Notes: generated by a model not told the origin, from the sequence alone. A stretch of 64,000 nucleotides of DNA from JAIBJN01 sp963775505 (GCA_963775505.1 CAVZIL010000009.1:1-64000); one strand, 5' to 3'. Numbered from the stretch's first letter, positions 1 to 8,503 are shown. Program-made: numbers and translations.

Positions 1-1861
1 GCCTAGCGGCGAGCGCCTGGAGCAGATCGTCCGCGTAGCGCTCCAGCTTGGTCGGGCCGACGCCCGAGATCGCGCTCAGCTCCTCGCGAGTCTGTGGCCG
101 AACGGCGGCGATCTCGTGGAGGGTCGAGTCGTGGAAGACGACGTACGCCGGCACCTCGTCGGCCTTCGCGCGCTCGGCTCGCCAGCGGCGGAGCGCCTCG
201 AACTCCGGGGTCGGCGCGGGCTTCTCGGGCTTCGGCCGCGCTGCGCCCACGACGCCGAGCTCCCGCAGGAAGCGGCTCGGCTTCGCGCCTGCCGTCCACG
301 TGATCGTCAGCCAGCGCTTCGCGCGCGTGATGCCGACGTAGAAGAGGCGGCGCTCCTCGGCCAGGCGCTCCGGGCTGCGGGCCTTGCCGTACGGGAGCTC
401 CTTCTCCTCCAGGCGCGGGAGGAAGACCGCCTCCCACTCGAGGCCCTTCGCGCGGTGGTAGGTGAGGAGGTGGACGCCGCGGCCCTGGGACTCGGCGCCG
501 AAGCGCGCCTCCAGGTCGCGGAGGAAGTCACCGACCGACGCGCCCGCCGGAAGCTGCTCGGCCAGCGCCAGGAGCCGCCCGAGGTCGGCCTGGCGCGTCA
601 GCTCCTCGTCGCCGAGGCCCGCGGGCGGGTTGGCGACCCAGCCCTGGCGGCGCACGACCTCTGTGACCGCCCCGACGGCCGACGAATCCGAGCGGCCCCG
701 CAGCAGCCGCAGCGTCCGCCGGGCGGCCGGCCGCTGGATGAACGCCGCGCCCCGCACCTGGAACGGGATCCCGGCGAGCGCGAAGGCCTCCTCGTAGTCC
801 TCCGAGCGGGCGTTCAGGCGGTAGAGCACCGCCATCTCCTCGTACGGGACGCCCTCGCCGGCGAGCCGGCGCACCTGGCCGACGACGAGCTCCGCCTCCG
901 TCAGGCGGTCGGGCTGGACGAGCGCAAGCGGCTCCGGCCCGCCCGGGAGCACGGCGCGCAAGACCTTCTCCGATCCGCCCAGCTCCGGCACGAGCCGGTT
1001 CGCCGTCGCCAGGATCTCCGGCGTCGAGCGGTAGTTCTCCTCCAGCCGCACGACGAGCGCGCCGGGGAACCGCCGCGGCATCCCCAGGAGGTACTCCGGC
1101 GTCGCGCCCGTGAAGGAGTAGATCGACTGGTAGTCGTCGCCGACGACGCAGAGCTCGTCCCGGTCGCCGAGCCAGCGCTCGAGCAGCGACTGCTGCAGCA
1201 GGTTGACGTCCTGGTACTCGTCGACCGTGAACGCCCGGTAGCGCTCGCGGAATGCGGCGCACGCGGCGGGATCCTCGTCGTAGAGGCGGATCGCCAGCTC
1301 GAGCAGGTCCTCGAAGTCGACGAGGCCGCGCTCGGCCTTCCGGGCCTCGTACGTGCGGAAGACCCGCTCCATCAGGTCGGGCGGAATGGGCGGCTCGTGG
1401 TCGCCGAGCTCCCCGCGGTAGGTCGCCGGGGTCAGCCGCCGGTTCTTCGCCCATTCGATCTCCGTCGCCAGGTCGGCCAGCGGCCGGAAGCGGAAGGCAC
1501 CCGGCAGGGCCCGCGCGATCGGCAGCAGCACGGGTGCCTTCGACGGGAGCAGCTCGCCGAGGTCCTCGCCGCGGAAGTAGCGGAGCTGGGCGAGCGCCGC
1601 CGCGTGGAAGGTCCGCGCCGGAACGCCGGTGACCCCCAGGGCCGCGAGGCGCGAGCGCATCTCCGTCGCCGCCTTGTCGGTGAAGGTGACGGCGAGGATC
1701 TCGCCGGGCGCGAACGCGCCCGACGCGACCTGGTGCGCCACGCGCCGCGTGATCGTCGTCGTCTTGCCGGAGCCCGCGCCCGCGAGGATGCAGACGGGAC
1801 CGCGCACGGCCTCGACCGCGCGGCGCTGCTCGGCGTTGAGCCCCTCGAACACGTCTGGCAC
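1..1861 (-). CDS. UvrD2-type superfamily I DNA helicase with HRDC domain (3' end outside window)
   Basis: ATP-dependent 3'-5' DNA helicase of the UvrD/PcrA/Rep family, acting in DNA repair. The start is GTG at 1861 (VPDVFEGLNAEQRRAV). Visible motifs are Walker A GAGSGKTT around residue 28-35, DEYQDVN (motif II), GDDYQSIYSFTGA (III), LTYHRAKGLEW (V) and LFYVGITRAK (VI). After the helicase core a C-terminal HRDC domain is recognisable (PEFEALRRWRAE, then ISGVGPTKLERYADDLLQAL). The HRDC tail is the hallmark of actinobacterial UvrD2. The frame is still open at base 1, so the last residues are missing. A TACCCT -10 box lies 8 bases upstream of GTG, suggesting a leaderless transcript. Family assignment is firm; UvrD2 rather than another paralogue is inferred from HRDC. 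Confidence 0.93.
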   Translation of the reverse strand, partial: MPDVFEGLNAEQRRAVEAVRGPVCILAGAGSGKTTTITRRVAHQVASGAFAPGEILAVTFTDKAATEMRSRLAALGVTGVPARTFHAAALAQLRYFRGEDLGELLPSKAPVLLPIARALPGAFRFRPLADLATEIEWAKNRRLTPATYRGELGDHEPPIPPDLMERVFRTYEARKAERGLVDFEDLLELAIRLYDEDPAACAAFRERYRAFTVDEYQDVNLLQQSLLERWLGDRDELCVVGDDYQSIYSFTGATPEYLLGMPRRFPGALVVRLEENYRSTPEILATANRLVPELGGSEKVLRAVLPGGPEPLALVQPDRLTEAELVVGQVRRLAGEGVPYEEMAVLYRLNARSEDYEEAFALAGIPFQVRGAAFIQRPAARRTLRLLRGRSDSSAVGAVTEVVRRQGWVANPPAGLGDEELTRQADLGRLLALAEQLPAGASVGDFLRDLEARFGAESQGRGVHLLTYHRAKGLEWEAVFLPRLEEKELPYGKARSPERLAEERRLFYVGITRAKRWLTITWTAGAKPSRFLRELGVVGAARPKPEKPAPTPEFEALRRWRAERAKADEVPAYVVFHDSTLHEIAAVRPQTREELSAISGVGPTKLERYADDLLQALAAR

Positions 1862-1869
1862 GGAGGACG

Positions 1870-1875
1870 AGGGTA
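1870..1875 (-). promoter_or_regulatory. -10 box of leaderless helicase promoter
   Basis: TACCCT on the minus strand with an 8-base spacer to the GTG at 1861 and no Shine-Dalgarno sequence between. Confidence 0.5.
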
Positions 1876-1922
1876 GCGGCCGTCCAGGAAGGCATCTGCG
1901 CCGAGAGCGTGAAAAGAGTGGC

Positions 1923-2298
1923 ATGCCAACCGATCTGACCGTGAAGCTCGTCGACCATCCGGGCGCGATGGCCGGCGCGTGCGAGGCGCTCGGTGCGGCC
2001 GGCGTCAACATCGAGGGCTGCTGCGCCTACCCGGCTGGAACCGCGGGGCAGCTCCACCTGCTCGTCGAGGACGCCGGCCGCCGCGCGGCAGGCCCTCAGC
2101 GCGGCCGGCTACGAGGTCGTCCAGGACCGGCCCGTCGTCGCCCACGAGCTGGAGGACGTCCCCGGCTCCGCCGGCGCCGCGCTTCGCCGCATCGCCGACG
2201 CCGGTGCCAACCTCGAGCTCGTCTACCTGGCGACGGCCACGCGCCTCGTCGTCGGCTCCGACGACGTCGACGCCGCCCGCTCCGCCCTCGAGGGCTAA
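1923..2298 (+). pseudogene. ACT-domain protein, one frameshift
   Basis: A short amino-acid-binding (ACT-type) protein. The ATG at 1923 opens MPTDLTVKLVDHPGAMAGAC and LGAAGVNIEGCC, a typical first ACT half with the DxPG-like turn. Between about 2072 and 2090 the frame is lost; the rest continues one base further on (RQALSAAGYEVVQDRPVV, then GAALRRIADAGANLELVYLA) and ends with TAA at 2296-2298. One extra base explains this. Joined, it gives about 125 residues, the usual length of a stand-alone double-ACT regulator. It lies divergently from the helicase. Whether it is a real pseudogene or a sequencing error cannot be told from one sequence. Confidence 0.7.
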
Positions 2299-2302
2299 GA
2301 GG

Positions 2303-4087
2303 CTAAGCGGCGCTCTCGGAGAGCCCGTCCGCGCGGCTCGCGTGGTAGAGCGCGGGGATCTCGGCGTCCGGCACCGGCCGGCTGAAGTAGAAGCCCTGCC
2401 CGAGCTCGCAGCCGTGGGTGAGCAGGAAGTTGCGCTGCTCCTCGGTCTCGATTCCCTCGGCGAGCGGCTCGAGCCCGAGGTTGCGGGCCAGCTGGACGAT
2501 CGAGGAGGTGAGCACGGCGGTGCCGGCGTCGTCCTCGAGCCCGCCCACGAACGAGCGGTCGATCTTCAGCATGCTCACCTTCATCTGGTTGAGCCGGCTC
2601 AGCGAGGAGTGCCCCGCGCCGAAGTCGTCGATCGCGAGCCGGAGTCCGCGGTCGTGCAGCTCGTCCAGGACGAACTCCATGCTGCGTCTCCCGTCGAAGG
2701 CGAAGGCCGCCTCGGTGAACTCGATCATGAGGCGGTTCGGGCTGAGGCCGAAGGTCTCGATCGTCGCCAGCACGTGCCGCATGGCGGTCGGCTGCCAGAA
2801 GGACGGCGGCAGGTTGATGGAGACGTACAGGTCGAGCCCCGCGTCGCGCCATGTCCTCGCCTGGCGGCAGGCCTCGCCGATCACCCACTCGCTGAGCGTT
2901 CCCATCAGGCCGGTGCGCTCCGCCAGCGGCAGGAAGTCGCCGGGGGGGACGAGGCGGTCGCCGTCCTCCCAGCGGATGAGCGCCTCGACGCCGACGATCT
3001 CCCCGGACTCGAGACGGACGAGCGGCTGGTAGTGGAGCACGAGGCCCTCCTCCCGCTCGAGGGCCCCGCGGAGGCGCCCGGCCATCGAGATCTGCGCGAG
3101 CGGGTCGCCGCCGTCGACGGCGTAGACGAGGTACCGGTCGCGGCCGTCGTCCTTGGCCTTGTACATCGCCGCGTCGGCGTGCTTGAGCAGGGTCTCGGTG
3201 TCGGGCGCGTCGACCGGGAACAGGCTGATCCCGATGCTGGCGCTCACGAAGATCTCGACGCCGGAGACGACGAACGGCTCGCGGAGCGAGCGGCGGATCC
3301 GGCGCGCGACCGCCTCGGCCGCATAGCGCACGCCGTCGACGTCGGGCTCTTCCTTGGCCTGGCTCTCGCCCAGGACGAGGAGGAGGAACTCGTCGCCTCC
3401 GTGGCGCGCCACCATCTCGCCCGAGCGCGTGGCGTCGCGCAGCCGCTCGGCGACCGCGGCCAGGAGCTGGTCGCCGGCCTGGTGCCCGAAGCTGTCGTTG
3501 ATGAGCTTGAAGTCGTCGAGGTCGACGAAGAGGACGGCAAGGGCCCGGTCGCGCGGGTTGTCGCTGCCCACGGCCTGCTCGAGGCGCTGCTGGAACGCGA
3601 TGCGGTTGGGGAGGCCGGTCAGGGGGTCGTGGTAGGCGATGTGGCGAAGCTGGCGCTGGGCATCTGCCAGGGCTTCGGACGCCTGCCGGCGGTCCGTGAT
3701 GTCGACGACGACGCCGTCGACGAGCAGGCGGCCGTCCTCTGTTCGCCTGGGGTGCATGCGGTCCCAGACCCAGCGCGTGCGCCCGTCGTAGCCGACGAGG
3801 CGGTACTCGACTTCGTAGGGCTCGCCCCGCTCGATCGCGTCGGACGCAGTGCCGTAGGCCGCCTGGTCGTGGGGGTGCACGGCGTCCTCCCACGCCTGCT
3901 CGGGCGTCCGGTCTGCGGGCAGCGGCCCGAGGAGGCTCTCGAGGCCCGCGCCGATGAACGTGGTGCACACGTAGCTCCCGTCCGGCTGCATCTCCATCTC
4001 GTAGACGTGCATGGCGACGGTTCCCGCCACGCGGCGGAGGACGTCGCTCGTCTCGGGGGCGCTCGGGTTGTCGCTGGTCTCGGGCAT
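2303..4087 (-). CDS. PAS-GGDEF-EAL cyclic-di-GMP signalling protein
   Basis: A 594-residue cytosolic protein that should make and/or break cyclic di-GMP. Order: PAS-like sensor (about 20-130, ending VVVDITDRRQASEAL), diguanylate cyclase (about 145-320) with intact HGGDEF at 229-234, then EAL phosphodiesterase (about 335-585) with intact VEALIRW at 367-373, IDDFGAGHSSL, LKIDRSFV, AEGIETEEQ and GQGFYFSRP. The position of the inhibitory I-site holds RSGE (221-224) where RxxD is normal, so product inhibition may be weak. No transmembrane segment is seen. A small hairpin (4106-4123) sits upstream. Both catalytic signatures are intact; which activity dominates cannot be read from sequence. Confidence 0.95.
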   Translation of the reverse strand: MPETSDNPSAPETSDVLRRVAGTVAMHVYEMEMQPDGSYVCTTFIGAGLESLLGPLPADRTPEQAWEDAVHPHDQAAYGTASDAIERGEPYEVEYRLVGYDGRTRWVWDRMHPRRTEDGRLLVDGVVVDITDRRQASEALADAQRQLRHIAYHDPLTGLPNRIAFQQRLEQAVGSDNPRDRALAVLFVDLDDFKLINDSFGHQAGDQLLAAVAERLRDATRSGEMVARHGGDEFLLLVLGESQAKEEPDVDGVRYAAEAVARRIRRSLREPFVVSGVEIFVSASIGISLFPVDAPDTETLLKHADAAMYKAKDDGRDRYLVYAVDGGDPLAQISMAGRLRGALEREEGLVLHYQPLVRLESGEIVGVEALIRWEDGDRLVPPGDFLPLAERTGLMGTLSEWVIGEACRQARTWRDAGLDLYVSINLPPSFWQPTAMRHVLATIETFGLSPNRLMIEFTEAAFAFDGRRSMEFVLDELHDRGLRLAIDDFGAGHSSLSRLNQMKVSMLKIDRSFVGGLEDDAGTAVLTSSIVQLARNLGLEPLAEGIETEEQRNFLLTHGCELGQGFYFSRPVPDAEIPALYHASRADGLSESAA

Positions 4088-4105
4088 GGCACGGCCGCAG
4101 TCGGC

Positions 4106-4123
4106 CCTGCCGTCATCGGCAGG
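4106..4123. promoter_or_regulatory. Hairpin in divergent intergenic region
   Basis: Perfect inverted repeat CCTGCCG-TCAT-CGGCAGG between the divergent GGDEF/EAL and aminotransferase genes. It could be an operator or an RNA hairpin in the GGDEF/EAL leader. Confidence 0.4.
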
Positions 4124-4154
4124 ACCGGCGAGAAAGTGAAGTCCCCCGAGGCAC

Positions 4155-4160
4155 TAGCAT
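4155..4160 (+). promoter_or_regulatory. -10 box of leaderless aminotransferase promoter
   Basis: TAGCAT followed by 6 bases and the GTG at 4167. The same hexamer precedes scpA. Confidence 0.5.
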
Positions 4161-4166
4161 CGCGGC

Positions 4167-5302
4167 GTGCGCCGCCGACCCGATCGGCTCGAGCGGCTTC
4201 CGGAGCAGTACTTCGCGCGGCTGCTCGCGCGCGTTGCCGCCGCGGCCGCGGAGGAGGGAGACGAGGTCGTCGACCTGGGCCGCGGGAACCCCGACATCGG
4301 GCCGCCGCAGCACGTGATCGAGGCACTGAGCCGGGCCGCTGCCGGCCGCGCCGCGCACGGGTACCCGCCCTTTCGCGGCATCCCCGAGCTGAAGGAGGCC
4401 GTCGCCGCCCGCTACCGAGACGTCTACGGCGTCGAGCTCGACCCCGAGCGCGAGGTGGCCGTCGTCCCGGGGACGAAGACGGCGATCGTCGAGGTGGCGA
4501 TGTGCCTCGCGGAGCGGGGCGACACCATCCTGCTCCCCGACCCCGGCTACCCGGACTACACCTCGGGTGTCGCGCTCGCGGGCGCGCGCGAGGGACGGGT
4601 ACGGCTCGACCCGTCGGCTGCGTTCGCGCCCGACCTCGACGCCGCGCCCCGTGAGGGCGTGGCCGCGCTCTACCTCAACTACCCCTCGAACCCGTGCTCG
4701 GCCTCGGCGGCGCCCGGCGTGTTCGCGGCCGCGGTGCGCTGGGCGGAGGACGACGGGCGCGGCGGTCCTGCACGACTTCGCCTACGCCGACCTCGTCTTC
4801 GACGGCCTCCGCCCGGCGAGCTTCCTGGCCGAGCCCGGGGCAAAGGAGGTCGGCGCCGAGCTGTTCTCCATGTCGAAGAGCTACGGGATGGCCGGCTGGC
4901 GGCTCGGCTTCGTCGTCGGGAACGCCGAGCTCGTCGAGCGCGTGAACCTCCTGCAGGACCACGTGCGCGCGGGCGTCTTCCGGCCCGTGCAGGAGGCGGG
5001 CGTCGCCGCTCTGCGCGGGCCCTCAGGAGTCCGTCGAGGAGCGGCGCGCGATCTACGAGCGGCGCCGCGACCAGGTGGTCGCCGCGCTCCCGGGCACGCG
5101 CTCGGACTCGACGTTCTACGTCTGGTGGCGCCTGCCGGACGGGCTGACGCCGGAGCGGATCCTGGCGGAGACGAGGGTGGCGGTCGCGCCGGGCGAGGGC
5201 TTCGGCCCGAGCGGCGCGGGGTGGGCGCGGATCTCCCTCGCCACGCCTGACGACCGCCTGACTCCGGGCCTCGAGCGCCTCAGTCGCCTCGTGGCGCCCT
5301 GA
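4167..5302 (+). pseudogene. Class I/II PLP aminotransferase, two frameshifts
   Basis: Pyridoxal-phosphate aminotransferase of the aspartate/LL-diaminopimelate aminotransferase type. GTG start at 4167 (MRRRPDRLERLPEQYF). Recognisable parts: VVDLGRGNPDIGPP, HGYPPFRGIPELKEAVA, PDPGYPDYTSGV, LNYPSNPCSA, and the PLP-lysine motif SMSKSYGMAGWRLGF. The frame shifts near 4747-4762 and again near 5015-5025, each equivalent to one inserted base; the third piece ends RLSRLVAP at 5302. Corrected length is about 378 residues, normal for the family. All key motifs survive, so sequencing or assembly error is as likely as real decay. Substrate is unknown. Confidence 0.85.
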
Positions 5303-5744
5303 GCTCGTCGGAGAGCGTGCGGTACTCCATGGCCATGACCTTGTCCCTCGGCCGGCCGGCGGCCTCCTTCATCGCGATCAGGTGATCCAGCGAGGCGATC
5401 CTGACAGTTGAGCGTCCGACCTCGATCGGCCACGCGTTTGCCCTGAGAACGCCGTAGCGGGGCGCGCCGCTCGGGTTCGCGAAGCACTTCAGGTGACCGA
5501 GACTGGTGTGGTAGCTGAACGCTCGAGCCTCGAAGGGCCGGTCCGAGCCAACATCGGCCAAGGCTGCCGACAGGCGACCGAGGTTCTCTGGCTCATCGGC
5601 AAACGCGATGTCGACATCGAAGGTGCCGTATGAGGAACCGTGCGCCGCTCCGGCGACCGCGCCGATGACGACGAAGTCCACGCCCGCGGCAGCGAGTCGC
5701 TGCAGCAGGGAGCAAGGATCGAACGGCTCGCTAGCGGTTGGCAA
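5280..5744 (-). CDS. Nucleotidyltransferase (MNT/AbiEii-like), partner of the XRE gene
   Basis: A 154-residue protein with the minimal nucleotidyltransferase core: VVIGAVAGAAHGSS followed by TFDVDIAF, matching the hG(G/S)...DhD pattern of the pol-beta superfamily. Such proteins paired with an XRE regulator are common as candidate toxin-antitoxin modules. Its start overlaps the end of the upstream XRE gene by 14 bases, so the two are translationally coupled, regulator first. The 3' end overlaps the aminotransferase remnant by 23 bases (convergent). Toxicity and substrate (tRNA, protein or other) are inference only. Confidence 0.75.
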   Translation of the reverse strand: MPTASEPFDPCSLLQRLAAAGVDFVVIGAVAGAAHGSSYGTFDVDIAFADEPENLGRLSAALADVGSDRPFEARAFSYHTSLGHLKCFANPSGAPRYGVLRANAWPIEVGRSTVRIASLDHLIAMKEAAGRPRDKVMAMEYRTLSDELRAPRGD

Positions 5745-6048
5745 CGCCTTGGAACTCCCTCATCGCGCGAGACCACTCGGCCTGCCGCGAGATCCGTTCC
5801 TGCGGCGCGAAGCTCAGGTTGGCCTCTATCAACGTCCGATCGTGGCCGTAGTCGATCGGGCTCGCCGAGAGCTCGAGCTCCTCGCCGAGGAGGTCGAGGA
5901 GCGTCGCCAGCGTGCTCACGGACGGCGAGACGACGTCCCGCTCGATGCGCGAGATCGCCGCCTGGGAGGTGCGCGCACGCGCGGCGAGCTGCTCCTGCGT
6001 GACGCCGTGACGGCGCCGCGCCTCGCGCAGGAGCTCACCGGGGGTCAC
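5731..6048 (-). CDS. XRE-family helix-turn-helix regulator
   Basis: A 105-residue DNA-binding protein. The HTH (about 5-60) reads MTPGELLREARRRHGVTQEQ, LAARARTSQAAISRIERD, VSPSVSTLATLLDLLGEEL, a standard Cro/C1 fold. The remaining 45 residues (YGHDRTLIEANLSFAPQERI) form a tail often seen in HTH proteins next to nucleotidyltransferases. GTG start at 6048 is preceded 6 bases away by a perfect TATACT -10 box, so the transcript is probably leaderless and autoregulated. First gene of a two-gene unit with the nucleotidyltransferase. Confidence 0.85.
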   Translation of the reverse strand: MTPGELLREARRRHGVTQEQLAARARTSQAAISRIERDVVSPSVSTLATLLDLLGEELELSASPIDYGHDRTLIEANLSFAPQERISRQAEWSRAMREFQGVANR

Positions 6049-6054
6049 GGACGC

Positions 6055-6060
6055 AGTATA
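6055..6060 (-). promoter_or_regulatory. -10 box of XRE/nucleotidyltransferase operon
   Basis: TATACT on the minus strand, 6-base spacer to the GTG start at 6048. Confidence 0.6.
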
Positions 6061-6076
6061 TCTCTTCTGACGTGAG

Positions 6077-6298
6077 CTAGCGGTAGCGGAAGACGATGCG
6101 GCCGCGCGAGAGGTCGTACGGGGAGACCTCCACCTTCACGCGATCACCGGGGTTGATCCTGATGCGGTAGCGGCGCATCTTCCCTGCGGTGTAGCCGAGC
6201 ACGTCCTGGCCCGTGTCCAGCGCGATCTTGAACATCCCGTTGGGAAAGGCCTCGACGACCTCCCCCTCCAGCTCGAGCTTTTCCTCCTTTGTGGCTAT
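6077..6298 (-). CDS. infA: Translation initiation factor IF-1, AUA start
   Basis: IF-1 binds the ribosomal A site during initiation. The 73-residue product is complete: ATKEEKLELEGEVVEAFPNG, MFKIALDTGQDVLGYTAGKM, RRYRIRINPGDRVKVEVSPY, DLSRGRIVFRYR. Length and the SPYDLSRGRI signature match the family. The only position fitting the family start is ATA at 6298-6296; the first in-frame ATG is deep inside the OB fold and no ATG, GTG or TTG lies just upstream in frame. A nine-base perfect Shine-Dalgarno AGGAGGTGA lies 4 bases before ATA. Either an unusual AUA start or a single G-to-A change. The gene stands alone here rather than in a ribosomal protein operon. Confidence 0.92.
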   Translation of the reverse strand: MATKEEKLELEGEVVEAFPNGMFKIALDTGQDVLGYTAGKMRRYRIRINPGDRVKVEVSPYDLSRGRIVFRYR

Positions 6299-6302
6299 GG
6301 CG

Positions 6303-6311
6303 TCACCTCCT
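6303..6311 (-). promoter_or_regulatory. Perfect Shine-Dalgarno of infA
   Basis: AGGAGGTGA on the minus strand, fully complementary to the anti-SD end of 16S rRNA, ending 4 bases before the ATA codon. It fixes the start position of infA and is unusual here, as most genes in the window lack an SD. Confidence 0.8.
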
Positions 6312-6332
6312 CTCGCGCGGGAGAATAGCGCC

Positions 6333-6788
6333 CTAGTCGAGCGGAAGCGGTCGCGGGGAAACCGGGGCCGAATGGACGATCGACGTGGTCGTCTGCCCGT
6401 AGAGGACGAAGCGGTCGAGGATCGGCTCGAGGTCCTCCATCGCGCGCAGGTGGAGCTTCACGAAGAAGCAGTCCTCGCCCGTGATCCGGTAGCACTCGAC
6501 GACCTCCGGGATCTCGCGAGCGACCTCGGGGATCTTGTGCAGCTGGCGGGAGGCGGGGCGGACGCGGACGACCGCGGCGAGCGGGAAGCCGATCGCCTTC
6601 GGGTCGACGGTGGCGTGGTAGCCGGTGATGACGCCGGCGCGCTCGAGCCGTTGGACGCGCTCGGCGACGGCGGGCGGAGACAGGCTCACTCGCCGGCCGA
6701 GCTCCGCCATGGTCAGGCGCGCGTCGGCCTGGAGCTCATCGACGATCCGACGGTTCGTCTCGTCCAGGATCTGTGGTTCGTAGGCCAT
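6333..6788 (-). CDS. Lrp/AsnC-family transcriptional regulator
   Basis: A 151-residue regulator of amino-acid-related genes. The N-terminal HTH (about 7-60: LDETNRRIVDELQADARLTM, ELGRRVSLSPPAVAERVQRL) is followed by the RAM ligand-sensing domain (about 70-145: VRVRPASRQLHKIPEVAREI, ECYRITGEDCFFVKL). ATG at 6788 is chosen because MAYEPQILDETNRR matches the usual family N terminus. It lies divergently, 92 bases from an EamA-type exporter, a common arrangement in which Lrp controls the transporter; that link is inference. Confidence 0.93.
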   Translation of the reverse strand: MAYEPQILDETNRRIVDELQADARLTMAELGRRVSLSPPAVAERVQRLERAGVITGYHATVDPKAIGFPLAAVVRVRPASRQLHKIPEVAREIPEVVECYRITGEDCFFVKLHLRAMEDLEPILDRFVLYGQTTTSIVHSAPVSPRPLPLD

Positions 6789-6880
6789 CGGCTCAGAACC
6801 CCTTGGCTGCGTAGGCAATCGGAGAGGAATGCCTTCGGTCGGCCATTTCGGAATTCTAGCGCCGCGGCGAGACTTTCTCC

Positions 6881-7743
6881 ATGGAGACGGCGCACGCAGT
6901 CCGGCGGATCGAGCGGGTCCCGCCGGCGACCTACTTCGTGGGCAGCGCCGTCTTCCACTACCTCGGGCCGGCCTTCGCCGTGCTGCTCTTCGCGCTCGTC
7001 CCGCCGCTCGGAGTCGCCTGGCTCCGGATCGCCGGCGCGGCGCTGATCTTCGCGGCGTGGCGCCGGCCCTGGCGAGCCGTGACCGCAGAGCGTGGGGCCG
7101 CTTGATCGTTGCCATGGGGACCGTGCTCGCGGTGATGAACGTCTGCTTCTACGTCGCCATCGACCGGCTGCCGCTCGGGACCGTGGCGGCGATCGAGTTC
7201 CTGCCGGTGATCGCGCTCGCCGCGCTCGGGGCGCGGAGCCCTCGGAATGGGGCGGCGCTCGCACTCGCCGTCGGCGGCGTCTACCTGCTGACCGACGTGC
7301 AGCTGGCCGCCGAGCCGGTCGGGCTCGCCTTCGCCTTCGCCAACGCGGGGCTGTTCGCGCTCTACATCGTCCTCGCCCACCGGGTGGCGCAGAACGGGGC
7401 GATCAGCGGGATCGACGGGCTGGCCGCCGCGATGCTCGTCGCCTTCGTCGTGGCCACGCCGCTCGGCGGCTGGGCTGCAGTGCCGGCCCTCCTGAGCCCG
7501 GTGGCCCTGCTCGCCGGGCTCGGCGTGGCGGTGACGTCCTCGGTGATCCCGTACGTCTGCGACCAGCTGGCGATGGCGCGCATGTCGCGCGCGACCTACG
7601 CGCTCCTGGTCTCGCTGCTGCCGGCCACCGCGACGGTGATCGGGATCGTCGTCCTCGGCCAGGTCCCGTCCGGAATCGAGGTGGCCGGGGTCGCTCTGGT
7701 CGTCGGCGGCGTGGCCGTCCACCGCGAGCCGCCGGATCGGTAG
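6881..7743 (+). pseudogene. EamA/DMT-family transporter, one frameshift
   Basis: Inner-membrane exporter of the drug/metabolite superfamily (RhtA-like). ATG at 6881 starts METAHAVRRIERVPPATYFV and the first helices (VFHYLGPAFAVLLFALVPPL). Near 7078-7083 one base appears to be missing; the other frame continues WGRLIVAMGTVLAVMNVCFY and through the remaining hydrophobic helices to VVGGVAVHREPPDR. Corrected length is about 287 residues with roughly ten membrane segments, normal for the family. Divergent from the Lrp-type regulator, which suggests amino-acid export. Confidence 0.8.
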
Positions 7744-7809
7744 TTCTCCACCTGCCGCCTGAGGGAACCCGCCGATGCCGGCGCGGCCTCCGTCGGCGAA
7801 GCTCCCTCC

Positions 7810-8503
7810 ATGGAGCTTGCCGCACCGCACATGGGAGGCGGGCGCCGCCTGTTCCTCTGGGCGCTCGTCGCCTCGCTCTGCGTCACCGCGGCGATCGCCA
7901 TCGCGACGCTCCTCGTCGCCGAGTTCGACGAGACCGCCCGGCGCATCCTGGCGACGACCGCTCTCCTCTCGCTCGCGAGCCTCCTCTCGCTGCCGGCGGG
8001 CGTCCTCCTCGACCGGGAGCGCGTCGTCCCGCTGGCCTGGGCGACGATCGCCGCCTCGGCGGCCGGGTTCGCGCTCGCCATGATCGTCATCTGGGGGCTT
8101 CGGGAGGATGAATCGCTGGCCCGGCTCAGCTGGACGTTCTGGCTGGGAGCGGGCGCCGGCGCCCAGGCCTCCGCGGTCGACGTCGATGCTGCAGCCGGGA
8201 GACTCGCGGCGCCTCCGGGTCGTCAGCGTCCTCTCGATCCTCCTGGCCGCGTTGCTCGCGGCCCTCATCGCCCTGGCGGTCTGGATCGAGCCTGACGTCG
8301 CCGCCTACTTCCGCGCCACCGGGGCGGTCGCCGTGGCAGCCGTCCTCACGAGCCTCCTCCAGCCGATCCTGCGGCGGGTCGAGCGACCCGCGGCGCGCAC
8401 TCGGGAGCTCGTCCTCGAGCTCGACCGCGAGCCCTCCGAGGAGGCGGTCGCCGCGGCGATCGAGGCACTCGAACGGCACGGAGTCCGGGCCGACCGTCGC
8501 TAG
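7810..8503 (+). pseudogene. Membrane protein of unknown function, one frameshift
   Basis: Not recognised. ATG at 7810 gives MELAAPHMGGGRRLFLWALV and four hydrophobic segments (ALVASLCVTAAIAIATLLV; LATTALLSLASLLSLPAGVL; VVPLAWATIAASAAGFALAM; then WTFWLGAGAGAQASA). Near 8195-8205 the frame shifts by one base; the continuation has two more segments (VLSILLAALLAALIALAVWI, AVAVAAVLTSLLQPIL) and a charged tail ending ERHGVRADRR. Joined length is about 230 residues with some six membrane helices. Its last bases overlap the convergent vapC by 4. Confidence 0.6.

Noticed and set aside
528..2057. Long open frame on the minus strand over the helicase gene
   Set aside because: Composition is an R/A/P/G-rich shadow; the true helicase frame with all motifs runs from GTG 1861 in another frame.
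2295..3968. Long minus-strand frame overlapping the GGDEF/EAL gene
   Set aside because: Arginine- and proline-rich shadow with no domain; the frame at 2303-4087 holds GGDEF and EAL.
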